Source: Perkinsus olseni
Taxonomy: Eukaryota; Perkinsozoa; Perkinsida; Perkinsidae
Direction of reading: 5' to 3'
Assembly (NCBI GenBank): GCA_013115135.1
Contig: JABANP010000002.1
Location: forward strand, 1-64,000
Length of the DNA stretch: 64,000 nucleotides
This document shows positions 15,030 to 27,079 of the stretch, one piece after another; positions within the stretch are counted from its first letter, which is position 1; each line of letters opens with the position of its first letter. Position numbers and translations under genes: made by a program. A model generated the notes under the pieces. The model worked only from the letters and a program-made list of their open reading frames with translations, had not been told where the DNA came from and did not search any database.

Positions 15030-16383
15030 GAAGGAACGGCCAGCGCTATTCCCGGGATCCCCACATACTCTGGGATGTCGATCGATGTCCTATCATCGAT
15101 TGCCAGTACTCCTGTAGCCCACTCGGTTCCGATCGTGAAGATTCAGCCGTAGAACCTCACAATCGGCCGCGTGAACAACAACAATTGTAGGCAAGGACGG
15201 CCGATCGGGGATCCCCACACACTCTGGGGTGTCGATCGATGTCCTTTCATTGATTGCCAGTACTCCTGTAGCCCACTCGGTTCCGATCGTGAAGATTCAG
15301 CCGTACAACCTCACAATCGGCCGCGTGAACAACAACAATTATAGGCAAGGACGGTCGATCGGGGATCCTCACACACTCTGGGGTGTCGATCGATGTCCTA
15401 TTGTTGATTGCCAGTACTCCTGTAGCCCACTCGGTACCGATCGAGAGGATTCAGCCGTAGAACCTCACAATCGGCCGCGTGAACAACAACAATTGTAGGC
15501 AAGGACGGTCGATCGGGGATCCCCACACACTCTGGGATGTCGATCGATGTCCTATCATTGATTGCCAGTACTCCTGTAGCCCACTCGGTTCCGATCGTGA
15601 AGATTCAGCCGTAGAACCTCACAATCGGCCGCGTGAACAACAACAATTGTAGGCAAGGACGGCCGATCGGGGATCCCCACACACTCTGGGGTGTCGATCG
15701 ATGTCCTATCATTGATTGCCAGTACTCCTGTAGCCCACTCGGTTCCGATCGTGAAGATTCAGCCGTAGAACCTCACAATCGGCCGCGTGAACAACAACAA
15801 TTATAGGCAAGGACGGTCGATCGGGGATCCCCACACACTCTGGGGTGTCGATCGATGTCCTATTGTTGATTGCCAGTACTCCTGTAGCCCACTCGGTTCC
15901 GATCGTGAAGATTCAGCCGTAGAACCTCACAATCGGCCGCGTGAACAACAACAATTGTAGGCAAGGACGGCCGATCGGGGATCCCCACACACTCTGGGGT
16001 GTCGATCGATGTCCTTTCATTGATTGCCAGTACTCCTGTAGCCCACTCGGTTCCGATCGTGAAGATTCAGCCGTAGAACCTCACAATCGGCCGCGTGAAC
16101 AACAACAACCTCACAATCGGCCGCGTGAACAACAACAATTATAGGCAAGGACGGTCGATCGGGGATCCCCACACACTCTGGGATGTCGATCGATGTCCTA
16201 TCATTGATTGCCAGTACTCCTGTAGCCCACTCGGTTCCGATCGTGAAGATTCAGCCGTAGAACCTCACAATCGGCCGCGTGAACAACAACAATCGTAGGC
16301 AAGGACGGTCGATCGGGGATCCCCACACACTCTGGGGTGTCGATCCATGACTCACTTTAAATGAGCCCGTACTCCTGTAGCCC
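15030..16383. repeat. 154-bp satellite array, about nine units
   Basis: BamHI-type GGATCC landmarks at 15055, 15209, 15363, 15517, 15671, 15825, 15979, 16163 and 16317 give a period of exactly 154 bp, except one unit that is 184 bp because a 30-bp piece (CTCACAATCGGCCGCGTGAA...) is duplicated. Units differ by a few substitutions; the last decays after 16345. Since 154 is not a multiple of 3, frames through it shift every unit and it is not coding. Confidence 0.95.
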
Positions 16384-16545
16384 TTGACGGCGCGAGATTT
16401 ATGCTGTCTTGACAACGTTTGTGCGGGGTTGGGTCGTGAATAAATGAGGAGACATGTGAGAGGTGGAGTTAGGGATAGTCGTACTTGTACGCGTAGTAGT
16501 CACGGATCCCACGATAGTAACCATCATCTCAGAACCATCCCTTGC

Positions 16546-16572
16546 AGGCGTAATAGTCTGACTATTACGCCT
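16546..16572. repeat. Perfect hairpin 1 of a pair
   Basis: Exact 13-bp inverted arms (AGGCGTAATAGTC and GACTATTACGCCT) around one T. Confidence 0.85.
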
Positions 16573-16573
16573 T

Positions 16574-16598
16574 ACCGGTGACTATTATAGTCACCGGT
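16574..16598. repeat. Perfect hairpin 2 of a pair
   Basis: Exact 11-bp arms (ACCGGTGACTA and TAGTCACCGGT) around TTA, one base after hairpin 1. Confidence 0.85.
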
Positions 16599-16823
16599 TC
16601 CACCAAATTAGTCTCGTATTCACCATCCTACCTTCCGAGCCGTTTCGCCTTCCGACCAGAGACGGGCCCCTGGTGCCACCGGGCCGGTGGTTTTGCGTGG
16701 TGACGGGCCGCACTGCCCATGATGCCCCTGTCCCACCATAGGTGACCCATAACTATGACAGCCACCATGCCTCCGAGCATACATGCTATGCAAACGCAAA
16801 CGCTAGGTGCGCCGCGGAGGTAT

Positions 16824-17038
16824 GGTCTCTGGTTCGATCCCGGCACCGGGCACTTTTCCGTAATATTTGGTCTGCGCAGCCGTTCAAGTGTAGACCTGTA
16901 CGAGTCTATTTGAACTGCGGGAGGGGCCATAAGACGTTATTGAGACTATGCGGGCCGTAGGCCCGCGTTCCCCTTCAAAAACTATCTTTTTTTACCGAGT
17001 GCCTCAAGCGGGACCAGTGAGTGCCTCCACTGGGACCC
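16824..17038 (+). repeat. 215-bp dispersed element, copy B
   Basis: Inverted partner of copy A. Starts GGTCTCTGGTTCGATCC, then TTTT after the T-arm-like piece, then the shared body. A second T-arm-like TTCGATCCCGGCAC follows just outside at 17046. Confidence 0.75.
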
Positions 17039-17070
17039 ACGGCCTTCGATCCCGGCACGCGACATTTTCC

Positions 17071-17745
17071 GTCATCAACAGATCGTCCTGAGTGACTAGT
17101 CCCCGTACTACTACATACGGAGTCAGTAGGTCGATCGGCTACGAAGTAGTATAAAGATGACCACGCATGGCACAAGCCCTCCGGCAGATCCCCTATTGGA
17201 TCCATCTTTTTCGACAGGAGCTGTCCTCAATTAAGTCTCACTTTTCGTCGTTAACCCTTTGCTCAATTCTCAAGCTCAGCGTATTGGCCTTTCTCAGGCG
17301 GTGACGGTTGTCTTGTTCGGAGATTGGTTTTTTAAGCGCAGTCCCGCGGTGATATCGATGACGCTGGTTCTGAATAGTTCCTATAAGTTTCTATGCCGTT
17401 ATTCGAGAAGGGTGATGAGCCCTTCTTCGTAGCGAAGGTCGAGAGTACGTGTTGTCTCTGCAAGGGAGTGGTGGAGGAAGGGGCCGCCACCTTCCCCATG
17501 CGGTTCTCCCCAGAGAAGCCTACGAGGTAATAACGGGAGGGTCGGAGTCCGCACGTGTTGATCAAAGACTCTCGAGAGCCCAATGACGTACTCGCCGTTC
17601 TGAGAAAGAATTTGTGACAGGTACCTGTGGGCTCATCTGGAGTGCGCTAGGGAGGAGGCCGGCGGAGTCCTTCCGGTAGTACTTTTGCCTTTGATAGGGT
17701 CCTCGTCGGGAGGAGAAGGCAACTCGTGCTTACTAGTATTGGAAC
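17071..17745. other. No gene recognised
   Basis: No family motifs or clear repeats. The far end may hold the first exon of the CCCH/methyltransferase gene. Confidence 0.4.
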
Positions 17746-17746
17746 A

Positions 17747-20422
17747 ATGAGTAGCGATTCTCGTGGATTTCCAGGGGTTATTCTGAGAAACTGTCCTACA
17801 GGAGAAAATTCGCGCTCAACATAGCGCTGTTCCACTTCGTCGTGAGTGTGGACAATTTCACAAGCACAGTCTCTCTGGATAGTCAAGCTGGCCAGCGGAG
17901 GGGGTAGTCTGGAGTTGGAGAAATCGCGGAAGTCAATTTCTGCGCATAGTGCGCTCAGAATCGCGGAGTCGTTCGCTCAGGAAGCACCAGTCTGCAAGCA
18001 CTGGAAATTTCACGGTCGGTGTCTCTATAAGGAGAAGTGTTTCTTTTCTCATCCCCCGGAGTAAGGGCCTATTAGCGATCTTCTGGGGCTTCAATCGATG
18101 GGCGTTCAGGGTTTTGGAGGAGTATAATAGGAAGCAGGCGGAGATAGAGGAAAATGGGGGAAGGAAGCGGAACCGAGGACCGGGGAAGAGAAACAAGGTA
18201 CTGGGGCAGTGGACGGTGGGAGCTCTTGTTCATCGTTTTTTGTGAACTTTTTCGGTTGATATAGCCCACGGTCATCCAGATCAATTGTTAAAAAAACAAT
18301 AGGCCTTAGCTACCTATAGAGTGTCCCAAGGACCACAGAGTAGGGGAGAGCGAGACAGTGCCAGACGAGAACGATCGGGTCACAAGTCCGATACGGCACC
18401 ATCTCTGAAGGACATCAAATATATAGGCTATCGTGGATCGCCCTGTCGAGAACCCAGAGCTCACCAATCCTCCTCACTCGTCCGTTTTATCGGTTTATAT
18501 ATCGGAGAAGCGGGCTATCGATGAGCGTGGTTTTCGTCTCGCTGGCGAGGTTGTTCTGGTCGAGGTCGGAGAATCTCGGAGTGCTGCTCGTTGTGAAGGT
18601 ACAAAACTACTCCCGAGCATTTGTTTTCCGAAGATTCCTCATCGATACTTATGGAATAGAGTAATGGGGGTCGGATTTGAAGTACTCTACTGTGGGGTCG
18701 AACCTGGGTCGTTTCAAGGCTGGTCGTGGACCCCACCTGTCGATCGGCGGATGGCGAATGTGAAAATCTGTCTGCTATTGACTCACTTCCTGGTTGTTGT
18801 GCAGATTCCTTCGTGGGGGATCGGGTGTCGTTGACGTCGCGGGAGGCAAGGGCGAGATTGGATTCGAGTTGAAGAACCTCAACGGTGTCGAGGCCACCAA
18901 CGTCGACCCGCGGCCCATGGATCTCCGTATGTCTCGTTGCGAAACGGCCGGAGTATTACTGATTTTGCCGTTTTTACGCAGGTAAATTCGTCAAGAAATA
19001 CGAGTGGGATATCTACAATCGGAATCCTCTCTGGCGGAAGTACCAAACGACCTACGATAAAGGCTCGGAGCCATCACAACCCCGCCATGTGAGCTTAGGG
19101 CGGAGCGTTCGCGAGGGGGCACTAGTCGGGTCAGATTCGGGCATTCTTCGACCCACCGCTGACGGACTGGGCTGCTGCGGTTGCCCGAGATACGGAGTCG
19201 GTATCGAGCGTATCTTCGGTCGCAGCAAACGTGGAATGGTGGAGAGAGCATCTTGATAAGGCCAAACGGATCAAGTGGATCCGGCAAGGGTAGTGTGGGA
19301 GTTGGGCGATGGATGGTATGGACAAGTTGTTTGGACAGGCACGAAGAGTTCTGTGAGCTGTCGAGTAATTTCACTACGGACGAGCTCAGCACGGATGACC
19401 CCGACTTGCCGGGGAGGAAGACAGCTACTAAGCCGGGCGCTGTGAAGTTCAAGGAGCCCGCCTCCCCTCCGCCCGAGTGAGATGAACGGTATACGATTTG
19501 ATGGTGGAGTGGTATCATTCGCGGTAATTGTGGTACTATTATATTCGCGATGCAGACGATCATTCCGATCACTCCTGTTGTAGAATCTCGCGAGTGTCCA
19601 CAGGGATCGACTAAGCGAACAACGCGTTAGATTTTGGTTCCCACCTGTGAGCCCGAAACCGATCGCGAGTGATTCCCCCTCATCCCCGCGCTCTTCTCTC
19701 CTGCTCGATGTTCGCTATTTTCCTCAGTTATGAATCAATCGACGACCTCGAGACGACATTGGAAGTGCTAGCAGATGCCTCATTGGTTGTCGGCCTGCAC
19801 TCCGATCAAGCCACCGAGCGAATCGTGGACTTCGCCTTGGCTGCTGGCAAGCCCTTTGCCGTGGTCCCGTGTTGCGTGTGAGTCTGAGACGAAGTTTAAC
19901 GCGTCGGGCGGGGCTGACTTCACCTTGGCTTTAGATACCAGAAATGCTTCCCTGATCGGAAGCTCCCCGACGGACAACTTGTTAATACATATGAAGACTT
20001 CATAACGGTACGTCGGTGGTGCTTGGCCTTCCTCTCAGGAGACCTCACACACTGTTAGTTTCAGTAGCAAAGATACTAACAGGATCGGGTCACTGCTCCG
20101 TGAATTGGTTAATCCTTGTCGTCTCGATTCTATTGGAATACTCTCTTGGACATCGAGAAGTACACCTACATTAAAGGCGAGGGCGCCGCCTCGTTGCAGG
20201 CCAGTGAGCAATAGTTCCTACAGCCTTCTTCTGCTATACACTTGGTCTCCGCTGCTGCTTCCATGTCTTAAGCTAAATTTGTTATCTTGGTAAAAGGCCA
20301 TTGAAAGGCTCATGATCTTGTTTCAGTACCTCTGCTCGAAGGACCCCCGTATCCGGACACAAACGTTGGGTTTCGATGGGCGAAATACAGCTGTATATCT
20401 ACCACTGCCGGACGACCTCTAG
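17747..20422 (+). CDS. CCCH zinc-finger protein with SAM-dependent methyltransferase domain
   Basis: A CCCH finger with C-x8-C-x5-C-x3-H spacing (CKHWKFHGRCLYKEKCFFSH) near 18000 is followed by a Lys/Arg-rich linker, an FVFRRFLIDTYGIE motif, the SAM-binding motif VVDVAGGKGEIGFEL near 18830, NVDPRPMDL, KPFAVVPCCVYQKCFP near 19860-19950, and FDGRNTAVYLPLPDDL at the stop (20420-20422). Supported introns: 18661-18804, 18927-18981, 19089-19134, 19290-19338, 19477-19727, 19878-19934 and 20008-20326. All joins keep frame. The start is not settled (ATG at 17747 is a candidate), nor are joins before 18600. The order finger then methyltransferase suggests an RNA methyltransferase; substrate unknown. 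Confidence 0.8.
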
Positions 20423-21255
20423 AGGACACTCTGGGGAAGGTTTTGTGTTTACAACGTAAGAGCAGCACACGAGTTGAGTTAGGGAGTGGGCCGGGGCGAT
20501 AGGGAAGTTGAGACTCCACAGCGAGCGCCGCTTGCTGGGGCTTCTGCCTCGATTTTGCTTTTCTCATCCATTTGTGCTTCTTCAGTCGCAGAGTCCACGT
20601 GGATGACTTTTCTCCGACTTTTTTTAATTTTTCCACGTTATTTTTTGGGGTGTTGAACGGAGTTGAAAGTGTGAAAGATTAGCAGCCCAGACCGGCTCTC
20701 TTCGGCAGGCCCGTTTCTGATGGGTCGTCCAATAAACCAACTCTGAAACTCAGGATCGATTCTGGGACCGCATTTTACGTATTAAATCAATTTCAGAGTC
20801 GGCCCCGAGCTTCTGAATATCTTATTGGACGCCGGATTTTTGCGACCATCATCAATTTTACGTGCACTTGCATGAAATGTTGTCCTTCGGCGGGGCCTTC
20901 GGCGTCACCCTCCCTCCCGCTCAACAAACTAATTATGAAACTCGGAGTCCATCCTGTAATTGCTGGTAAAATTCGAATCTGGGTTCCAGAAATGGGTTTT
21001 ATTCCACACCCGCGGAGAAATCTGACAACACTCAAAAATTTTTGACGAAGGTTTACAAAGGTCGACATCGTCGTGGGTGGCGCCGTTAGTTCTATTTCTC
21101 GCGGAGAAGTCTTCCTGCTGGTTCCGAGGCCACACGTCTCACTTCTTGACTGACCATCAGCTTAGCTACTAGGGACTCTCTGAGACTTACTGTTGCAGTT
21201 TAGGAGGTTTCGCCGCTCGATGTTGCATACGAGGCAGGGTCCCCTACCGTCGAGG
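20423..21255. other. Intergenic
   Basis: No gene seen. A T-rich run lies at 20610-20650. Confidence 0.5.
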
Positions 21256-23773
21256 ATGGCTGGTGGCAGGACTGATGGTAAGGCGCGTACCACAATTTTC
21301 GTTCATGTTATGCTATCGGCTGGGGACGAAGTCATTCTTTGGTTCTTGCGTTCTGTACCGATGGTAGGGACATGGTTGTTGGTGGCTCAGGACGCAGAAG
21401 CCCGTCGTACGACGGCAGGTCCATCGATACCACATCTTCCTCAACTACCACACCCGACTGTTCACTCGAGAAGCGCACTGAGGTGGTTAGCAGTGGAATG
21501 CTCTCGTTGGGCCACGACAGCTGGTCAATGTTGTTCAGAAATCTACGTCGCCTCAGCAGGCGGAAGCTGTCAGACAACTACTGGAGTTTATGAGTGCTGC
21601 TGATGCTGGTGATAAGGGGTTCTCTCGATTGAATACTGGTTTCGGACGCTACCGTGCGAAGTGAAACTGTTCTGGGCTTCGTCTCACTGCGTCCGATGTG
21701 AGATGTGGCGGGGAGAAGCTGTCGAACAATTATGGGTGCAGCTGCCGATGGAATGCTCTGAGGGCTGCCTTCGAATGTTGTTTCGGACGCTACCGTGAGG
21801 AAGGGAAATTGAGCTGTATTTGGTCTTGCTGCGTTCGATCAGGCGACCCGACAGCAGCCTCGCTCTTTGCTGGTCTCAATGCCCATCAGCAGCTGTTCAA
21901 TGCAGCTGCCGAGTCGGACGAAATGATGATGGAAGAAGATGCCACTCGCGGGATGTGGTCGGAGGATGGTTATCCACTCTCGGTGTGCGTGCAAGGAGAT
22001 GACTATTACTTCCAGTTGTTAGAGGATGACTTGCGCAAGGTGAGTTGATCTTGACCTGTTTTGTATCTTACCCGCTCAACCTCAAGATTCCCTTAGGTAT
22101 TCGGAAGATATGGTGAAGTTCGCCTCATCGAGGTTACTAGTCCTGATAGAGATGTAGCCCACGTCTATTACGAACAGCTAACTGATGCACAGAATGCCGT
22201 ACAGGACCTCAACGATAAGGTAGTACTGAGAGACAGTGTTCGATCAACAACTATTGGCGGCAGCGTTTGATTCTGTTAGATTCTGAATGGAGTGCATGGA
22301 GCATTGCATGTTGTTTGGGGTCTTCACCACACCCCTCGTGCTTTCCCCAATACCGACAGGCCACTGAAGGTACTCTGGGGGTACTCCTAGGGAGGGGTGG
22401 GGAGTGAAATGACCTTCTTTTCAGAGTTGTAGAGACCAACCTTACCCTAGGGTATCGGCTGTTGGACGTACTCAGGGAAAACATGGTGGGCATATCTATC
22501 TGCTTTCTGGGAGGAGTTTTTGTTGCCGCTCAGATGGGGTGTCCGAGGTTGACCCATGCAGTGGGCAGAGTCTAGAGGATACGGAAGCTGCGATAAGCAG
22601 GTAGTGGCTGTTGGAGAGGGTCACCAATCATCCGCTCTGTCTTCAGGCTGCTCAGTGAGATACGGGATGTCGCTTCGCCTCTGAAGGGGAACAAGGCCCA
22701 TCTACTGGGGTCCTCGGGCAGTCCATCAGGGGCGGCCTCTGGACCTCTACGAAGCGACGCTTGGCGGACGCACTCGCCGACTCGCCGGTATGGCGAGAGA
22801 CGGGCTGGATGGAGCAGCAGCGCTGAGGAGCAGTTCTACGACGATCCAGGTTATTGCTTGGGGGATGCTTGTTTTAGTCGGGAGTATCCGAGGTTGAACC
22901 AGGGGTTTTGTAAAATGAGGCTGATAATTGTTCAGGGAAAGGAGGTACTGCAGTAGCGTTTCCGGCTGCTGCACCTCCGCCGGCCCTCGTCCCGAGGGGT
23001 TCCGCTACAGGAGCCCCGGCGAGCGGGGGACCTGTGCGAAAGTTCACTTGTAGATTTGATATTGGAATCGAAAATGACAAGGAGTTCCAGGTGATGGTGG
23101 GGGTTGGAATTTCGTGGCGCGTGACGGTTGGATATCTTAGGTTGCTCGGAGGATTATAGGGAATAAAGGAGCTAATATGAAGAGGATAGTGGGATTGTCT
23201 AATGCCAAGTTGCGATTGAGAGGACAGGGATCGGGGTAAGTGGTGGATGATGGTGGTAGCAACAGGAGGAGTATCATCATCATCTTCAGGTACTTGGAAG
23301 GTGCTGTTAGACAGGAGTCCCCCGACCCTCTGCATTTGTGTATCAGCTGTATCAACAGGGATGGGTATTATTATTATAACTCCTCCGGGGATCGGTAGTG
23401 ATAACGATGTTCAGGTATTTGGCGGCTGTTGAGGAGACTAAAACCCTTCTAAGGCGGGTCTACACTGAATGGAGGAATTTCCAAATTAATAAGGGGAGAG
23501 GAGATCCTGGGATGATGGAAATTCAGATGAAGGAGCACTTCCTCACTGCCGCTGGCGAGAGAGACCTTGATATGGACTACACGCAGCCGATGAGCACCCC
23601 GGTACGAGTCCCAGCCCCTGCATTTCTCCTGCATTCCGGTGTCGCTTCAGATGAACCACCACCTGCTACCAACGTCCCGCCCAATCCCCTCACCTCGGTT
23701 TCCCCCAAGCTACTATCCAGCAAATAACCATGCTGCATCGAATCGTGGAGGACCTTATAATTATCCGCGTTAA
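21256..23773 (+). CDS. RRM + KH domain RNA-binding protein, paralogue A
   Basis: Starts MAGGRTDG; after introns 21278-21390 and 21483-21538 comes a Ser/Thr-rich part and PQQAEAVRQLLEFM. An RRM follows: YYFQLLEDDLRKVFGRYGEV, HVYYEQLTDAQNAVQDLND, LHVVWG, with introns 22040-22096 and 22220-22279. A KH domain follows: KFTCRFDIGIENDKEF, IIGNKGANMKRIVG with the GNKG loop, then LHLCISC and KTLLRRVYTEWRNF, with introns 23091-23140, 23236-23289, 23365-23414 and 23602-23650. Stop TAA at 23771-23773. The part between 21620 and 21880 and that between 22370 and 22980 are not resolved. Likely an mRNA-binding or splicing regulator (inference). Paralogue B follows 1 kb downstream. Confidence 0.8.
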
Positions 23774-24445
23774 GGAAATGCAAGATTGCAAGATTTGGAT
23801 GATCTGTACAGTAGAGAAAGAATAGTAACCCTGAACCGTATAATATTTATCGTCATGTCTAAGTCGTCCATTTACCACCGACCAATCGATCTAGCCCCAT
23901 TTCGGGGCAATGAGTTGAAAGCTACCATTATGACCATCGTAATTCAATCGTCTGTCTATGCTCGCCTCCTCCTTCTCCTCCTCCATAACGCCGTCCGGAG
24001 TCCTCTGGCAGCGACGGTGGCACCGCTCGGGATGGGCTAGAGGGTTGGCTGGATCTTTGGTATTGATAGAATTGATGAGAGGATAGTTGATGATGAGTAC
24101 TGGTAGACTATTGAGCGGCATAATAGCATAATAATTGACTTCAAGTCTCGAAACTCGAGATGGTGACGCGGTCAGAACATTGTCTTGTGTTGGGCATAGT
24201 GGAGGGGGCCAGGGCAATGAATCACCGGCAGCCGAACTCGTTGCTGATTTTGTCGCGCGCCACGAAAACCCTCAGGTGACTGCGCGTTGTTGGTACTTGT
24301 AACGGAACTACTGCTAATGAGAACTTGAGTTGATATGTGAGGAATGGAAATGACCGGTCAGGATTGAATGAACCTCATCCACCACCATCTCTTCGAATGG
24401 GCTTCGACCGTTTTGGCGCTTCTGCGTGGAACTTTAGATCATCTG
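23774..24445. other. Intergenic
   Basis: No gene seen. The first bases carry a GTTAAGGAAATGCAAGATTG motif that recurs at 9.94 kb and, inverted, at 27.8 kb. Confidence 0.45.
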
Positions 24446-24517
24446 GGTGATCCTTCCAGCCGGGACTTATCGGTCTGATACATGCGAAGGTTCGATCCCC
24501 AGGCGGATCATTTTTCA
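24446..24517 (+). tRNA. tRNA-like sequence, probably degenerate
   Basis: TGATCC...GGATCA ends can pair as an acceptor stem, a B-box-like GGTTCGATCC is present, and TTTTT follows, as in Pol III genes. The T stem does not pair and the body is only about 63 nt, so this is a tRNA relic or SINE head rather than a working tRNA. Confidence 0.3.
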
Positions 24518-24729
24518 CTTTTCACTGCGAGCCGACAGAGGTTCAATGCTCCTTTCTCCGCGTACGGATCGCTCCTTCTCCGCTAGACGCGAATTGACCA
24601 GCTTTTTCACGGTGCAAGGCCGCTGAGTACATCACGCGTGTTGCATGACGATGTGCGTCGAGCTTCCGAAAGCTGTTACTTGAAGGTCTTGTATTCATTA
24701 ACCCCAATTCGCGACCAGAGGGCACCTCT

Positions 24730-27079
24730 ATGATTCCACCCGACGGTCAATCATCTATCCTGGAACAAGGACCTCCCGTTAACACTCGGGACGATGTAGT
24801 GGACGCCGGAGTTGGTATGAGGGAGGGCGCCTCGAGGGGCTCTCACTGGCGGGTAGTATACGCAATTGGAGATACGTTACGATTGGAGTGGTTGGTGTTA
24901 GGCCTCCCCGGGAGCAGGCCCTGATCAAAATGCTGAGATTGTTAGACAACTAGTAGAATTTATGGCTAATATCAATGAAGCTGGTGGTAGGGCCTTTCTG
25001 CCGCCTCTCTTTGCCGCCACCAGGGAGCCCGTTATCAGATTACTATTCCGCAGTTGATGCCCCGGCTCCCTTCGAGGGCGTTCCCAAGGCTCCTCAGAGT
25101 AGCGGGATGGAGGGATCGATTGATGGGAATAGCGAGAGGTTGGGTTATCCACTCTCGATGTGTGTCCAAGGGGACGAATATTACTTCCAACTCTCAGAGG
25201 ATGACTTACGCAAGGTGAGCTGATCTTGGCCTGTTTTGTATCTTACCAGCCCAACCTCAAGATTCTCTCAGGTATTCGGAAGATATGGTGAAGTTCGCCT
25301 CATCGAGGTTACTAGTCCTGATAGAGATGTAGCCCACGTCTATTACGAACAGCTAACTGATGCAGAGAATGCCGTACAGGACCTCAACGATAAGGTAGTA
25401 CTGAAATATTAGGGTGGTCAGGCACAACTCGTTCCCGCTTCTCAGGTCCTTAAGGGCGTCAAAGGAGTCCTTCGGGTCGTATGGGGGCTGTACAATTCAC
25501 CGTCGACCTTCGCCTCCCTCAATTCGTTGAGCGTTACTGAGCAGCCCCGCGTTGATGATGAGGGTCGTGATGGAAACGAGAGGATGAGTTTGTCTTCTTC
25601 TCTCACTGAGTCTGGTGGAGGCGCCGAGGCGTTTGTGTATGAGAAAAATCCGGAGGGACTGAATGATGCTGCGATTGGGAGTTGCTATGATGATGCAACT
25701 TTGAATCGGTAGGAGAATCTTTCGACCTCGTGAAGGGCCAGGATGGTGTTCAGATTACTGTCCGAGCTGCGTAGTGGATCGTGTCCTCTGAGGGATGAGG
25801 GAATGACGAAAGAGTTGAGAACTGAGTCGACCGCGACGACCTCAGCGATGTCTTCCCGGAGGCCATCACAAGATGGTATCATCGGAGTCCCGCCCTCTCA
25901 AGCAGCGGCAATCGACGACGATCGTCGCGGGCACGACCATAACCAGCAGCAGCCACCGCTGGGCGCCGAAGGACGGATGAAAAGGGAGATTTCTGAGCAG
26001 CGCGAAGGTTGGTGAAGGGCTCGAATTGGGTGTACAGTTCCCTTGGAGGCGCATTGTAACTTTCGAGTTCTTTTGACGGGATTCCTTTTTTGGATAATCT
26101 CAGAAGAGATTTGATAATGACAGAAACGCCGTGATGATATCGTTTCTGTTCCGATATCAAAACGGTGTTTTGACGGCACGATGTTTCGGGCGCATGAATG
26201 TCGAAACTGACACATGATGGAGTCGTTGATGGAGGTGGATACGATCGACTCTCATTCAGATGAAGCTAGCGGAGTCCCTCCTCCTCCTCCTCGCGAAGCG
26301 GCCTCAGTGGGATCGTCCCTCCCTAGAACAGTGCCCTCAGCGGCGACATCGCCCACTAGAGGGCCGATAAGAAAGTTCACTTGTAGATTTGATATTGGAA
26401 TCGAGAATGATAAGGAGTTCCAGGTGATGGTGGGGGTTGGAATTTCGTGGCGCGTGACGGTTGGATATCTTAGGTTGCTCGAAGGATTATAGGGAATAAA
26501 GGAGCTAATATGAAGAGGATAGTGGGATTGTCTAATGCCAAGTTGCGATTGAGGGGACAGGGATCGGGGTAAGTGGTGGATGATGATGGTGGTAGCAATG
26601 GGAGGAGTATCATCATCATCAGGTACTTGGAAGGTGCTGTTAGACAGGAGTCCCCCGACCCTCTCCATTTGTGTATCAGCTGTATCAACAGGGATGGGTA
26701 TTATTATAATTCCTCAGGGGATCGGTAGTAATAACGATGTTCAGGTATTTGGCGGCTGTTGAGGAGACTAAAACCCTTCTAAGGCGGGTCTACACCGAAT
26801 GGAGGAATTTCCAAATTAATAAAGGGAGAGGAGATCCTGGGATGATGGAAATTCAGATGAAGGAGCACTTCCTTACCGGACCACCAGACGGGCCCACTAA
26901 CGGCATCAACCAGGTAACACCCACTCGAGCGAGGGCATCAAGTAAGCGACTTCGCTCCGCTCATTCAGAAGCTCAACATGCACAGTCCGCGGCGCCGAGG
27001 GACGCCGCTGTCGTCTTCGGTCATGAGAAAGGATCGCTACGAGTCCAGTGGTCATCATTTCACAGCTACTACTACTGAT
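24730..27079 (+). CDS. RRM + KH domain RNA-binding protein, paralogue B
   Basis: Same architecture as the gene at 21.3-23.8 kb: N-terminal helix AEIVRQLVEFMANINEAGG, RRM (YYFQLSEDDLRKVFGRYGEV ... LRVVWG), a long acidic/Gln-rich linker, and a KH domain with IIGNKGANMKRIVG. Introns such as 25215-25271, 25395-25445 and 26424-26473 sit at matching places. RRM and KH segments, introns included, are almost identical to paralogue A, while the linker and both ends differ. The C-terminus is not settled: reading through gives a stop at 27077-27079, but a GTAACA donor after INQ near 26910 could join other exons. Confidence 0.75.

Noticed and set aside
14924..16298. Short frames with a repeated DPHTLWGVDRCPI segment.
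   Set aside because: Translation of the 154-bp satellite; the frame changes in every unit.
15030..16383. CRISPR-like array.
   Set aside because: Units are 154 bp and conserved throughout, with no spacer/repeat alternation.
22874..23335. A 153-codon minus-strand frame, with a copy at 26252-26668.
   Set aside because: Antisense to the KH exons and their introns; the sense strand has splice sites and a KH domain.
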